Position numbers and translations under genes: made by a program. The notes below the pieces were generated by a model. It saw nothing but the letters and a program-made list of their open reading frames with translations. It searched no databases and had not been told where the DNA came from. DNA of 64,000 bases. Source: Kribbella sp. NBC_00382 (lineage in GTDB: Bacteria; Actinomycetota; Actinomycetes; Propionibacteriales; Kribbellaceae). The stretch lies in NCBI RefSeq assembly GCF_036067295.1, contig NZ_CP107954.1, positions 4,712,001 through 4,776,000 of the forward strand, in the 5' to 3' direction. Positions 43,003 to 50,885 of this stretch are shown piece by piece; the stretch's first letter is position 1; each line of letters begins with the position of its first letter.

Positions 43003-44235
43003 GTGTTCAGTCGCTCAGTCTCGTTCGTCGTCGCCGGGGCCGCCGGCGCCGCGACACTGACCGCCGCGTCGGCACCGTCGCCGCTCTATCCCGTCTACCA
43101 GCGTCTGTGGGGGTTCTCCGCGTTCGTGCTGACGGTCGTCTTCGCCGTCTACGTTTTCGCGTTGCTCGGCGCCTTGCTGACCGTCGGCTCGCTCTCCGAC
43201 CGGGTCGGTCGTCGCCCGGTCGCGTCCGGAGCGCTGGTGCTGCTCGCGCTGGGCATGGTGCTGTTCGCGATCGCCGGAGGTACCGGTGGCCTCGTGGTCG
43301 CGCGCATCGTGCAGGGCCTTGCCGTCGGCGCTGCCACCGGTACGACGACGGCCATGATCATGGACTCGGCGCCGAACTCACGGTTCGGTTCGGTCGTCAG
43401 CAGCGCGGTACCGTCCCTGGGCATCGTGATCGGAGCCGTCCTCGCCGGTGCCCTGGTGGAGTTCGCGCCGCTGCCTCGCCAACTCGTCTTCTGGATCCTC
43501 GGCGGGGTCTACCTGGTGCTCGCAGCGCTCGTCTGGCTGATCCCTGAGGGCGCCCGTCCGAAGCCGGCCGCGCGGGAGTCGCTCTGGCGGTCGCTGCGGC
43601 CGAGCGCCGGGCTTCCGCCGGCCGTGCGGCCGGTCTTCTTCGCCCTGGTTCCTTCGATGGCCGCGACGTGGGCGCTCGCCGGGTTGTACCTGTCGCTCGG
43701 GTCGTCCGTGCTCGGCCACGTCCTCGAGGTGCACAGTCATTTCGTCGTCGGCATCGTGCTCGGAGTGTTCTTCGCCGCCGGCGCGGTCGGCACCGTGGTC
43801 TCGTCAGTCTCGACGCGTTGGCGCGAGTGGCTCGGGTACGGAACACTCGCCCTCGGCGTTCTGATCACGATCGCGGCGATGCTGCTGACTACGTTGCCGA
43901 TCTACGTGGCCGGATCGGCAGTCGCCGGACTGGGCTTCGGCGCGACGTTCCACTTCGCCGTCCAAGCACTCGGCGACGCGGCGCCGGACGGCCGGCGCGG
44001 GGAGGTGTTCGCGACCATGTACATCGTCAGCTACATCGCCTTCAGCGTGCCCGCACTGGCCGCCGGGCTAGCCGCCGAACGCTTCGGCCTCGAACCGACA
44101 GCCGTCGCGTACGGCGCCCTGGAAGTCGCCCTGATCCTGATCGCGACAGCCGCCGGAATCATCCGCGCCCACCGCCAGTTCAGCGAGAACGAGCCACTGA
44201 CGGATCAGGGCATCCAGTCAACCAAGCTCCACTGA
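43003..44235 (+). CDS. MFS drug-exporter-like transporter
   Basis: 410 aa, 12 membrane segments. Motif A in GSLSDRVGRRPV after TM2 and a glycine-rich motif C-like LGIVIGAVLAGALV in TM5 point to a DHA1-type proton antiporter. GTG start at 43003 with TGGAGG 6-11 bp upstream. Under the divergent TetR repressor. The substrate cannot be read from sequence. Confidence 0.9.
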   Translation: MFSRSVSFVVAGAAGAATLTAASAPSPLYPVYQRLWGFSAFVLTVVFAVYVFALLGALLTVGSLSDRVGRRPVASGALVLLALGMVLFAIAGGTGGLVVARIVQGLAVGAATGTTTAMIMDSAPNSRFGSVVSSAVPSLGIVIGAVLAGALVEFAPLPRQLVFWILGGVYLVLAALVWLIPEGARPKPAARESLWRSLRPSAGLPPAVRPVFFALVPSMAATWALAGLYLSLGSSVLGHVLEVHSHFVVGIVLGVFFAAGAVGTVVSSVSTRWREWLGYGTLALGVLITIAAMLLTTLPIYVAGSAVAGLGFGATFHFAVQALGDAAPDGRRGEVFATMYIVSYIAFSVPALAAGLAAERFGLEPTAVAYGALEVALILIATAAGIIRAHRQFSENEPLTDQGIQSTKLH

Positions 44236-44278
44236 ACCAGTTGAGTCTGTAGGGCTGAGGGCGTTGATCTGGCCGTGG

Positions 44279-44935
44279 TCAGGCGATGTAGTTGACTTCG
44301 GCGCGGTCTCGGCTTTGGTAGAGGTCCCAGTAGGTGGCGGCGATGGCGTCGGGTTCCGCTTCGGGAGGGCCGGAGCCGATCCAGGCGCTGATGGCCAGGT
44401 GCGCCGCGTAGACGCCGCTGCCGTCCAGGACCTGGTGGAGGTTGAGCACCCAGCTGCGCAGCGCGGCCGCGGCGGCGTTGACGTTGCCCATCGCCGGATG
44501 CGGATTGATCGAGCCGCCGCCCGTGGTGAACAGCAGAGTGCCGGTGCCGGCCTCGCGCATGGCCGGCAGCACTTGGGCGGCCGCCGTGACCGCGCCGTAC
44601 AGGTAGTACTCGATCTGTGGCTGGAGGTTGTCCGGCGTGACGTCGAGCGGTCCGGCCATGTCGAGCTCGCGGGTCGCGGGTGAGTACTCCAGGACGTCGA
44701 CCGGGCCGAAGACCTTGGTGATCTGTTCGAAGGCAGCCACCAGCGAGGGCCGGTCGGTTACGTCGGCGGTGAACGCCGCGGCGCTTACTCCATGGGATTT
44801 GAGGTCGGTCACGAGCGTGTCGAGCTTGGCGGCGTCGCGGGCGACGAGGGCGACCTCGAAGCCGTGGCCGCCGAACAGCTTGGCGATGGACAGCCCCATG
44901 CCGGGGCCGGCGCCGACGATGGCAATGACAGGCAT
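44279..44935 (-). CDS. SDR-fold protein lacking the catalytic Tyr and Lys
   Basis: 218 aa. Opens IAIVGAGPGMGLSIAKLF, a standard NAD(P)-binding turn, with ADVTD for the adenine site. The NNAG motif is replaced (LEYSPATRE). After TTGGGSINP the residues at the Tyr and Lys positions are Ala and Leu/Arg (NVNAAAAALRSW). So it probably binds a nucleotide but cannot use the classical SDR mechanism. Divergent from a TetR gene with strong operators. Confidence 0.82.
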   Translation of the reverse strand: MPVIAIVGAGPGMGLSIAKLFGGHGFEVALVARDAAKLDTLVTDLKSHGVSAAAFTADVTDRPSLVAAFEQITKVFGPVDVLEYSPATRELDMAGPLDVTPDNLQPQIEYYLYGAVTAAAQVLPAMREAGTGTLLFTTGGGSINPHPAMGNVNAAAAALRSWVLNLHQVLDGSGVYAAHLAISAWIGSGPPEAEPDAIAATYWDLYQSRDRAEVNYIA

Positions 44936-44992
44936 GTTCGGTGGTTCTCCTCAGTTGACGTGACGGCGAGCTCGCCAGGGCAGCTAGATCAG

Positions 44993-45054
44993 AAGTGGAA
45001 GAGCCTTTCCAGTTCTCTCTCGACCATACATCAACTGGATAGGCCTATCCAGTT
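44993..45054. promoter_or_regulatory. Perfect 22-bp palindrome plus imperfect copy in the SDR/TetR divergent promoter
   Basis: 45033-45054 is a perfect 22-bp palindrome built from AACTGGATAGG and its complement. 44993-45014 matches it at about 17 of 22 positions, with the right half GCCTTTCCAGTT. Centres are 40 bp apart. The first ends 17 bp before the TetR start, so autoregulation is likely. Confidence 0.85.
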
Positions 45055-45071
45055 CGGCGTAGGGTGGGGGC

Positions 45072-45764
45072 ATGTCCGCTGACGGTGCCGCCTCTGTCCA
45101 GGTCAATGAGGCCGGGCCGTTGCGCCGTGATGCGGAGCGCAACCGTGAGCGCATCGTGGCCGCGGCCCGCCAGGCGTACGCCGAAGCCGGCCTGGAGGTC
45201 TCGATGGCCGAGGTCGCCCGTCGCGCGGGGGTGGGCATCGCCACCTTGTTCCGCCGGTTCCCCGCCCGCGAGGACCTCATCGACGCCGTCTTCGCCGACC
45301 GCATGGACGCGTATGTGGAGGCTGCCGACAGGGGCCTGGCCGATCCCGACCCGTGGAACGGTTTCGCCGGCTTCGTCGAAGCCATCTGTGGGATGCAGGC
45401 CGCCGATCGCGGGGTCGCAGACCTTCTGACAATGACCTTCCCCGCCGCCGAAGCGCTGCAGGTCAAACACGCCCGCGCGCTGGAGAGGTCGATCCAGCTG
45501 ATTGATCGTGCCAAGGCCGCAGGACACCTGCGCGCCGATTTCACTCACCAGGACTTGGCGATCCTGCTCATGGCCAACGCCGGCGTCGTCGGCGCCACCG
45601 GCCAAGCCGCCCCGGATGCCTGGCGGCGTCTGGTCGCCTACATGCTCCAGGCCTTCGCCGCTTCCGGCTCCGCAGCTCAGAACGCAGAACTACCACCAGC
45701 ACCGACACCAGCCGCCCTGTACCAGGCAACGCTCCAACTTGGAAGCACCAGCCGCCGAGGCTGA
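45072..45764 (+). CDS. TetR/AcrR-family regulator
   Basis: 230 aa. RDAERNRERIVAAARQAYAEAGLEVSMAEVARRAGVGIATLFRRF is a textbook TetR DNA-binding domain. It has a short N-terminal extension and a Pro/Ala-rich C-terminal tail. Controls the divergent SDR-fold gene and itself through the adjacent palindromes. Confidence 0.93.
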   Translation: MSADGAASVQVNEAGPLRRDAERNRERIVAAARQAYAEAGLEVSMAEVARRAGVGIATLFRRFPAREDLIDAVFADRMDAYVEAADRGLADPDPWNGFAGFVEAICGMQAADRGVADLLTMTFPAAEALQVKHARALERSIQLIDRAKAAGHLRADFTHQDLAILLMANAGVVGATGQAAPDAWRRLVAYMLQAFAASGSAAQNAELPPAPTPAALYQATLQLGSTSRRG

Positions 45765-45779
45765 TCGATCGTTGCTCTG

Positions 45780-46418
45780 TCACGCCCACTGCAGTACGTC
45801 GTCGTGCGACAGCCGGGGCAGACGGGGGAGCCAGGGGGCTTTGCCCGGGTGTCCGATATTCACGACCAGGATCGAGTGCAGCCGACCGTCGGGAAAGAAC
45901 TCGCTGTCCATCCCGGCGGCGTCGAACCCGCCCATCGGGCCGGCGGCCAGGCCGTGCGCGCGGACCGACAGGATGAAGTAGCCGGCCTGCAGGATCGCGT
46001 TGAACTTCGCGGCCTCGGTGCGCAGCTCCGCGTTCGCCGCGAAGGTGTCCTTCAGCTCCGGCCGGAACGGCAGCACCGCCGGGATGTGCTCGTGGAACCG
46101 GGTGTCGGTCGCGAGGACGGCCACCGCCGGCGCGGACGCGGTCTTGGCTTGGTTGCCTTCGTTCATGTGCTTGACCAGCCGGTCCCGCGCTTCACCCGGA
46201 TGCACATAGAGCACGCGCAGGGGCTGGGTGTTCGCCGAGGTGGGACCCCACTTGGCCAGCTCCCAGATGTCGCGCAGCTCCGCGTCCGGCACCGGTGTGT
46301 CCGCGAAGGTGTTCGCGGTCCGGGCTTCGGTGAACAGGACGCGTTTGGCCTGCTCGTCCAGCCGGCCGAGCCGAAGCTCGTCCGGATCCGTGTAGTCCGT
46401 GTAGTCCTTGGGGTTCAT
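45780..46418 (-). CDS. rutE: RutE-type nitroreductase-fold malonic semialdehyde reductase
   Basis: 212 aa flavin-dependent nitroreductase-fold protein. ARTANTFADTPV, ELAKWGPTSANTQPLRVLYV and GLAAGPMGGFDAAGMDSEFF match RutE/HadB-like reductases. RutE reduces malonic semialdehyde to 3-hydroxypropionate in uracil breakdown. No other rut genes are nearby, so here the substrate may be a xenobiotic. Follows the NAD(P)-binding reductase gene by 19 bp; both are probably controlled by the MarR gene upstream. Confidence 0.85.
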   Translation of the reverse strand: MNPKDYTDYTDPDELRLGRLDEQAKRVLFTEARTANTFADTPVPDAELRDIWELAKWGPTSANTQPLRVLYVHPGEARDRLVKHMNEGNQAKTASAPAVAVLATDTRFHEHIPAVLPFRPELKDTFAANAELRTEAAKFNAILQAGYFILSVRAHGLAAGPMGGFDAAGMDSEFFPDGRLHSILVVNIGHPGKAPWLPRLPRLSHDDVLQWA

Positions 46419-46437
46419 CGTTCATTGCCTTTCGACG

Positions 46438-47049
46438 TCAGGAAAGTGGGCGCTCGACCAGGTTTCGCAGCACGAGCGCGTTGGGGGCCTCGATCAGCCG
46501 GCCTCCTTCGGCCAGGCGTCCCAGTTCGACCGGCGACAGGCCGAGAGAGTCGACGAGCTTCGCGATGCGTTCGCCGGCCTCTTGATCGTCGGAGGCGACG
46601 AAGACGACGCGCCGCCCGACGGTGGGGTCGAGCGCTTCGGACAGGACGTTGGCCGGCAGCTGGTTGAAGGCCTTGACCACCGTCGCGCCGGACAGCTGTG
46701 CTGCGACGTACTGGGACGACAGCAGGCCGCCGAGGATGTGCTCGGCGTCGGATGCGTAGTGCGCGTTGGTCGCGTCGACGACGGTCTTGCCGGTCCAGTC
46801 CGGCAGCGAGCGGCCGAACTCCGCGATCGCCGGGAACGGGATCGCCATCAGGACGACGTCGCTCGCCAGTGCCTGGTCGAGCGGCACGGCGTGGACGCCC
46901 GCGCCGAGCTCGTCGGTGAGTTCACGGAGCGACTCCGGCCCGCGGGTGTTCGTGATGCTCACCTCGATACCCGCCCGGGCGAAGAGCCGGGCCAGCGCCG
47001 AGCCGACGTTCCCGCTGCCGACGATCGAGTACCGCGGTACAGCAGCCAT
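46438..47049 (-). CDS. NADPH-dependent F420 reductase-like NAD(P)-binding protein
   Basis: 203 aa. Rossmann start YSIVGSGNVGSALARLFARAGIEVSITNTRGPESL, typical of F420H2:NADP oxidoreductases and related pyrroline-carboxylate reductase-like domains. Mid-chain DVVLMAIPFPAIAEF and VVDATNAHY are conserved in the family, as is VKAFNQLPA. Start at the inner ATG (MAAVPRYS) 4 codons in. May recycle F420 or NADPH, or act on a small substrate with RutE. Divergent from MarR. Confidence 0.82.
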   Translation of the reverse strand: MAAVPRYSIVGSGNVGSALARLFARAGIEVSITNTRGPESLRELTDELGAGVHAVPLDQALASDVVLMAIPFPAIAEFGRSLPDWTGKTVVDATNAHYASDAEHILGGLLSSQYVAAQLSGATVVKAFNQLPANVLSEALDPTVGRRVVFVASDDQEAGERIAKLVDSLGLSPVELGRLAEGGRLIEAPNALVLRNLVERPLS

Positions 47050-47063
47050 GATCTCCTCCATGT

Positions 47064-47110
47064 AGTTAACATGTGAACTAAACGTAGCACGAGTAGTTCA
47101 CATGTCAACC
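47064..47110. promoter_or_regulatory. Paired MarR operators
   Basis: AGTTAACATGTGAACT (47064-47079) and AGTTCACATGTCAACC (47095-47110) are near-perfect palindromes centred on ACATGT, 31 bp apart (three helical turns). One is near each divergent gene. Confidence 0.8.
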
Positions 47111-47130
47111 AAGTTGTGTACGATCGTCTC

Positions 47131-47601
47131 GTGACGACGACACGGTGGCTGGACGAGCGGGAGGATCGGGCCTGGCGGAGCCTGATGGCGATGCAGGAAG
47201 GTCTGGCCGAGTACCTCGACCGGCAACTGCGGACCCGATCCAGCCTGTCGACGCCGGACTACCAGGTCCTGGCGCACCTGTCCGAGGCAGTCGACGGCGG
47301 GCTGCGTCCGTTCGAGTTGGGCCGATTGCTGCACTGGGAGAAGAGCCGGCTCTCGCAGCACTTGAGCCGGATGGAGAAGCGCGGCCTGGTGGCGCGCGAG
47401 CGCTGTCTCACCGATCAGCGTGGCGCGGTCATCGTGATCTCACCGCAGGGCCGTGCGCTGATCGAGGCGGCCGCTCCGCTGCACGTCGCAGAGGTCCGCG
47501 CCGCGGTCATCGACCACCTCACGGCCGAGGAGCTCGAGACCCTCACTGCCATCGGAGACAAGGTGCGGAAGCGGCTCGAAGAGCTCGGCGCCGAGGACTG
47601 A
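47131..47601 (+). CDS. MarR-family transcriptional regulator
   Basis: 156 aa. WLDEREDRAWRSLMAMQEGL, then LAHLSEAVDGGLRPFELGRLLHWEKSRLSQHLSRMEKRGLV (helix-turn-helix) and the wing CLTDQRGAVIVISPQGRAL. Start set at GTG 47131; the upstream GTG at 47116 would place the start almost in the second operator. Represses the divergent reductase genes. Confidence 0.9.
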   Translation: MTTTRWLDEREDRAWRSLMAMQEGLAEYLDRQLRTRSSLSTPDYQVLAHLSEAVDGGLRPFELGRLLHWEKSRLSQHLSRMEKRGLVARERCLTDQRGAVIVISPQGRALIEAAAPLHVAEVRAAVIDHLTAEELETLTAIGDKVRKRLEELGAED

Positions 47602-47624
47602 GGTCAGAGGCCAGACCTGTCCTG

Positions 47625-48512
47625 TCAGAAGTCCCAGGCGGCCCGGATTGCTGCCACTTCGCGTTCCGCCTGGCGCTTGCCGATGTGGAGAGCCCGGCCG
47701 GCGGTCTCCGGGTCAAGCATTTTGACCGGCGTCTCGAGGTCGCTGAAATCGGGCTCCACGGCTACCAGTCGAGTGGTTTCGCGCAGTTGGGCGACCTCGG
47801 CGTCCGCTCTGATGGTCGAAGCGGATCGATTGCTGTCGGCTCCGCCTTCCTGGGCCCCGAGAGGCAGACATGAGACGACCACGAGAACGTCGCTCGGTGG
47901 CGCCGCTGTGGCGTTCAGGTGGCTGACCAGACCGCCGTCCATGTAGCGGTTTCCGTTGATGGTGACGGTGGGGAACAGCATCGGTACGACGCAACTAGCG
48001 GCAACCGCGTGCAGCAGCGGCACACGGGATTCTTCGCCCCACACGACAAGCTCGCCGGTGCCGGTGTCAATCGCCGTGCATCGGAAACCGGCGGGCCAGG
48101 CGACGCCGTCGAGTATTTCGAGCAGGCCGAGGTAGTCGCCTTCGTCGAGGGTGGTCGTCGCTTCCTGTGCTGCGGAGCCGATTGCTCGCAGCGCTTGTCG
48201 CGGGTCGGCGGCGAGGCTGGCTTGGCGCGACGCGTTGAGGAAGTTTTCAGAGCCTGCCGTCAGGCTGTCGAAGTCGAGTTTCTGCCCCACTGCCGCCAGC
48301 ACGGCGAGCGCATCGGTCACGTCGCGACCGCTGGACAGCAGCGCGCCGACCAGGGATCCCGCGGAGGTTCCCACGATTGCCGAGGCTCCTGCCAAATCGA
48401 CGCCGGCGTCGCGCAGCCCGGTGAGCAGACCCGTCTGCCAAGCGACACCGACGGTTCCGCCGCCGCCGAGAACGACCGTGCGCGTGGGTGAACCATTTCG
48501 CTGAGAGGTCAT
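47625..48512 (-). CDS. Patatin-like phospholipase
   Basis: 295 aa. Oxyanion-hole glycines VVLGGGGTVGVAW, nucleophile-elbow GTSAGS and catalytic Asp in YMDGGLVSHLNA define the Ser-Asp dyad of patatin acyl hydrolases. No signal peptide, so cytoplasmic or peripherally membrane-bound. Start at ATG 48512 (MTSQRNG); a longer frame crosses the operator region. Divergent TetR gene likely controls it. Confidence 0.9.
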   Translation of the reverse strand: MTSQRNGSPTRTVVLGGGGTVGVAWQTGLLTGLRDAGVDLAGASAIVGTSAGSLVGALLSSGRDVTDALAVLAAVGQKLDFDSLTAGSENFLNASRQASLAADPRQALRAIGSAAQEATTTLDEGDYLGLLEILDGVAWPAGFRCTAIDTGTGELVVWGEESRVPLLHAVAASCVVPMLFPTVTINGNRYMDGGLVSHLNATAAPPSDVLVVVSCLPLGAQEGGADSNRSASTIRADAEVAQLRETTRLVAVEPDFSDLETPVKMLDPETAGRALHIGKRQAEREVAAIRAAWDF

Positions 48513-48593
48513 TGCTGTTCCTTCATGATGCGAGGTCGATACCGAAGAGCGATCAAAACCACGGCGGGCCTTCCGGCCCGTGTAAACCTTCTG

Positions 48594-48642
48594 CTCAACG
48601 CTGTTGAGTGAAACCATACACGAGTCGCTCAACGCTGTAGAG
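48594..48642. promoter_or_regulatory. Two short inverted repeats before patatin and TetR genes
   Basis: CTCAAC-GCT-GTTGAG (48594-48608, perfect) and CTCAAC-GCT-GTAGAG (48628-48642, one mismatch) repeat with a 34-bp period. The second ends 7 bp before the TetR start codon. Confidence 0.75.
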
Positions 48643-48649
48643 TGAAGTT

Positions 48650-49189
48650 GTGAACGAGACCTCCCGTGACGCCAAACGCGCCCGTACCGCACAGCGGATC
48701 CTTGCTGCCGCCAGGCAGGAATTCGCGACCCGGGGTTTTGACGGCGCGACGATCCGGGGCATCGCCGCAGTCGCGGGAGTGGATGCCTCGCTGGTGATGC
48801 AGCACTACGGCTCGAAGGCGGCCCTCTTCACCACTGCTGTTCAGCTGCCCAGCGACGACGCGGAAAGCGCCGCCGAGCACCTCCTGGAGGTACTGGCCAA
48901 CCGACTGCGCGAACTGCCCCCGGAGACGAGCGCACTGGTCCAGTCCATGCTCACGGTGCCGGAAGCCGCCGACTCGATGCGGGCATACCTCGACGAACGC
49001 GTCGACAACCTCGCCAGATCCTTGGACGGCGACGACGCACACTTGCGCGCCCTGATCACCGTGAGCGGCATCCTCGGCCTGACGATCACGCAACACTTCC
49101 TGAAGTTGCGCGCCTTCGACGACGCCTCCCACGAAGCGTTGCTGCAGGCCGCGCGCGGCTGGACCGCATACCTGTCGCGCGACTCGTAA
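48650..49189 (+). CDS. TetR/AcrR-family regulator
   Basis: 179 aa. ARTAQRILAAARQEFATRGFDGATIRGIAAVAGVDASLVMQHYGSKAALF is the TetR domain, and the C-terminal helical domain resembles TetR_C_17-type proteins. GTG start directly after the operator. Regulates the divergent patatin gene. Confidence 0.92.
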   Translation: MNETSRDAKRARTAQRILAAARQEFATRGFDGATIRGIAAVAGVDASLVMQHYGSKAALFTTAVQLPSDDAESAAEHLLEVLANRLRELPPETSALVQSMLTVPEAADSMRAYLDERVDNLARSLDGDDAHLRALITVSGILGLTITQHFLKLRAFDDASHEALLQAARGWTAYLSRDS

Positions 49190-49263
49190 GGCCGATCAGC
49201 AGCACGGCTCACCTTGCCCGCCTGCTGAAAGCGGAGCGGTTTCCGCCGAGCTGAGTGGTGCTG

Positions 49264-49719
49264 CTACTCGCCGGGGTCGATTTCGTGGCCGGGCTGATCT
49301 GGGCTGACCCGCCGTTGCTTCATCTCGGCTTCGGCGAGGTGTCGCCGGCCGCCGGTGAGCTGGTCGCGGGCCGTCTTCTCGAGCTGGGTGAACAGGTCGT
49401 AGTAGTTGTCGTCGTACTCCTCGACCAGCTGGAAGGTCCACCGGCCGGAGATCACGTTGCGGCCGATCAGCTCGGTACTGATCCGATCGGCGAGCGCGGT
49501 GTGGCCGGCCGTGCGCAGGAACTCGACCGCCTTGTCCAGTTGCAGATCCGCGGACCCGGTCAGTTGATGGAAGGCATAAAGCTGACCCCGTGCCCGGATC
49601 ACCGTCTCCAACGCCTCCGTGAGCTTGCCGACGGCTTCGACGGTCAGATCGTCAACCCCCGCCGGGCGCTCATGCCCTTCCGCCACCGGAACCCCGTGCA
49701 CTTCACCGAACTGACTCAT
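49264..49719 (-). CDS. Conserved-looking hypothetical protein
   Basis: 151 aa, all-helical, soluble and acidic: GVDDLTVEAVGKLTEALETVIRARGQLYAFHQLTGSADLQL, then GHTALADRISTELIGRNVISGRWTFQLVEEYDDNYYDLF. I do not recognise a named family. Codon use and the absence of a better opposite frame support it as real. It sits alone between a TetR gene and a STAS-like gene. Confidence 0.65.
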   Translation of the reverse strand: MSQFGEVHGVPVAEGHERPAGVDDLTVEAVGKLTEALETVIRARGQLYAFHQLTGSADLQLDKAVEFLRTAGHTALADRISTELIGRNVISGRWTFQLVEEYDDNYYDLFTQLEKTARDQLTGGRRHLAEAEMKQRRVSPDQPGHEIDPGE

Positions 49720-49983
49720 GCACCCGAGGTACCCAATTCGAATCGTCCCGGCGACGATTTCGAAGGGGGGACCACCACCCCGGCGCCGCGAACGCGCTAC
49801 TCGACCGGATCGTTCGGCGTCACCGCGACCATTAGTTCGTTGCTGGCTGGGCTTGCGTTGGCTGGATTGGGAAACGGCGTGGGGGCGGAGGTTTGAGTCC
49901 TCGTCTCGGGTGGGTACCGGGTGAGTCGCTCGTCAGGCAGTGCGCGAGTCGGTACGTGCTGACCGGCCGGGAGTGAGGCACTG

Positions 49984-50340
49984 ATGGTGATGGACGCGTA
50001 TGACAGAGCAGACGCGCGTGGGGAGTCGGTGCGGTGGGAGTGCGATGCGGACCTCGTGCGAATCGTCGTCGGGGGTGTGCTGACCGATGCGACCGCTGCC
50101 AGTGCGCGGGAGATGCTGCTGGACGCGTGCGAGCGGCGTACGAAGGGCATAGTCCTGACCATCGAGGCCGAGTTCGACCCGATGAACCCCGACGTGCTCG
50201 GGCGACTGATGGATATGGCTCAGAGGCGTTGCTGGGCAGCAAGTCGCCGGCTCGAAGTCACGGCAACGGACCCCATGATCTGTGAAGCCTTGGCAACCAT
50301 GGGCATCTGGCCTTCGCCCCAGTCCGGATCGCTGGCGTGA
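49984..50340 (+). CDS. STAS-like domain protein
   Basis: 118 aa. WECDADLVRIVVGGVLTDATAASAREMLLDACERRTKGIVLTI followed by RRLEVTATDPMICEALATMGI fits the STAS fold of anti-anti-sigma proteins. The usual phosphorylatable Ser lies where this protein has EAEFDPMNPD, so regulation by phosphorylation is doubtful. The start may be ATG 49984 or the ATG two codons on. Weak ribosome-binding site. Confidence 0.65.
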   Translation: MVMDAYDRADARGESVRWECDADLVRIVVGGVLTDATAASAREMLLDACERRTKGIVLTIEAEFDPMNPDVLGRLMDMAQRRCWAASRRLEVTATDPMICEALATMGIWPSPQSGSLA

Positions 50341-50377
50341 ACCCGCAGCCTGGTTGCCCTGCGGTACCCGCGCGTGC

Positions 50378-50578
50378 TCATGATCGGGTCCTGTTCCGGT
50401 GGGAGCGGTAGCGGGCGATCACGACTCCCGCGACGACCACGGCGACGGCGAGGACTCCGATCAGTACCAGCGGTGTCCCGGTCCAGTCGTTGGCGTCGCC
50501 GTCGGTGTCTCCGGCGGGAAGCGGACTTGGACTCACCGCTGTGAGCCAGTTGCTGACGATCGCTACTGCGACGTACAT
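50378..50578 (-). CDS. Small membrane protein
   Basis: 66 aa. Short hydrophobic N-terminus (MYVAVAIVSNWLTAV), an Asp-rich outer segment (PAGDTDGDANDW), one membrane helix (PLVLIGVLAVAVVVAGVVIA) and a basic tail (RYRSHRNRTRS). Start at ATG 50578 with AAGGAAGAAGG 10-20 bp upstream. Its promoter carries the AAACTTATGCA motif, so it may belong to the LitR-like regulon. No family recognised. Confidence 0.62.
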   Translation of the reverse strand: MYVAVAIVSNWLTAVSPSPLPAGDTDGDANDWTGTPLVLIGVLAVAVVVAGVVIARYRSHRNRTRS

Positions 50579-50644
50579 GGCGACCAACCTTCTTCCTTGA
50601 CGCGACGCCCGATGTCGTGGCGGTAACCGACCGCGCCCTGGTCG

Positions 50645-50669
50645 AAACCTACGCAGCAAAACTTATGCA
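50645..50669 (-). promoter_or_regulatory. Motif site before the small membrane protein gene
   Basis: AAACCTACGCA (50645-50655) and AAACTTATGCA (50659-50669) are direct repeats 14 bp apart, 67-91 bp upstream of the small membrane protein. The remaining 50670-50885 holds no gene I can support. Confidence 0.6.
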
Positions 50670-50885
50670 CTGGGTCTTGAGCACACAGCGAGCACCGAGA
50701 GGGGATTGGACGTAGCTGCCGGCGCGCGAGCGGCGAAGGGGCCGGTTGCGCCTCGTGTCCCCTACGAGCATTCGCCGTCGGCCGCCTCCGCCGCAGGTCC
50801 CCGGCCCGGAGGTGAAGCCGACCGAAGACAGTTGGCCGGTACCCGGCGATCGTGATCGGAAACGACCGTGCAGGTCGGATTCTGT

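Noticed and set aside
49850..49920. GGTTTGAGTCCTC resembles a tRNA T-arm
   Set aside because: No acceptor stem, D-arm or anticodon arm can be assembled around it; only a 4-bp stem is possible.
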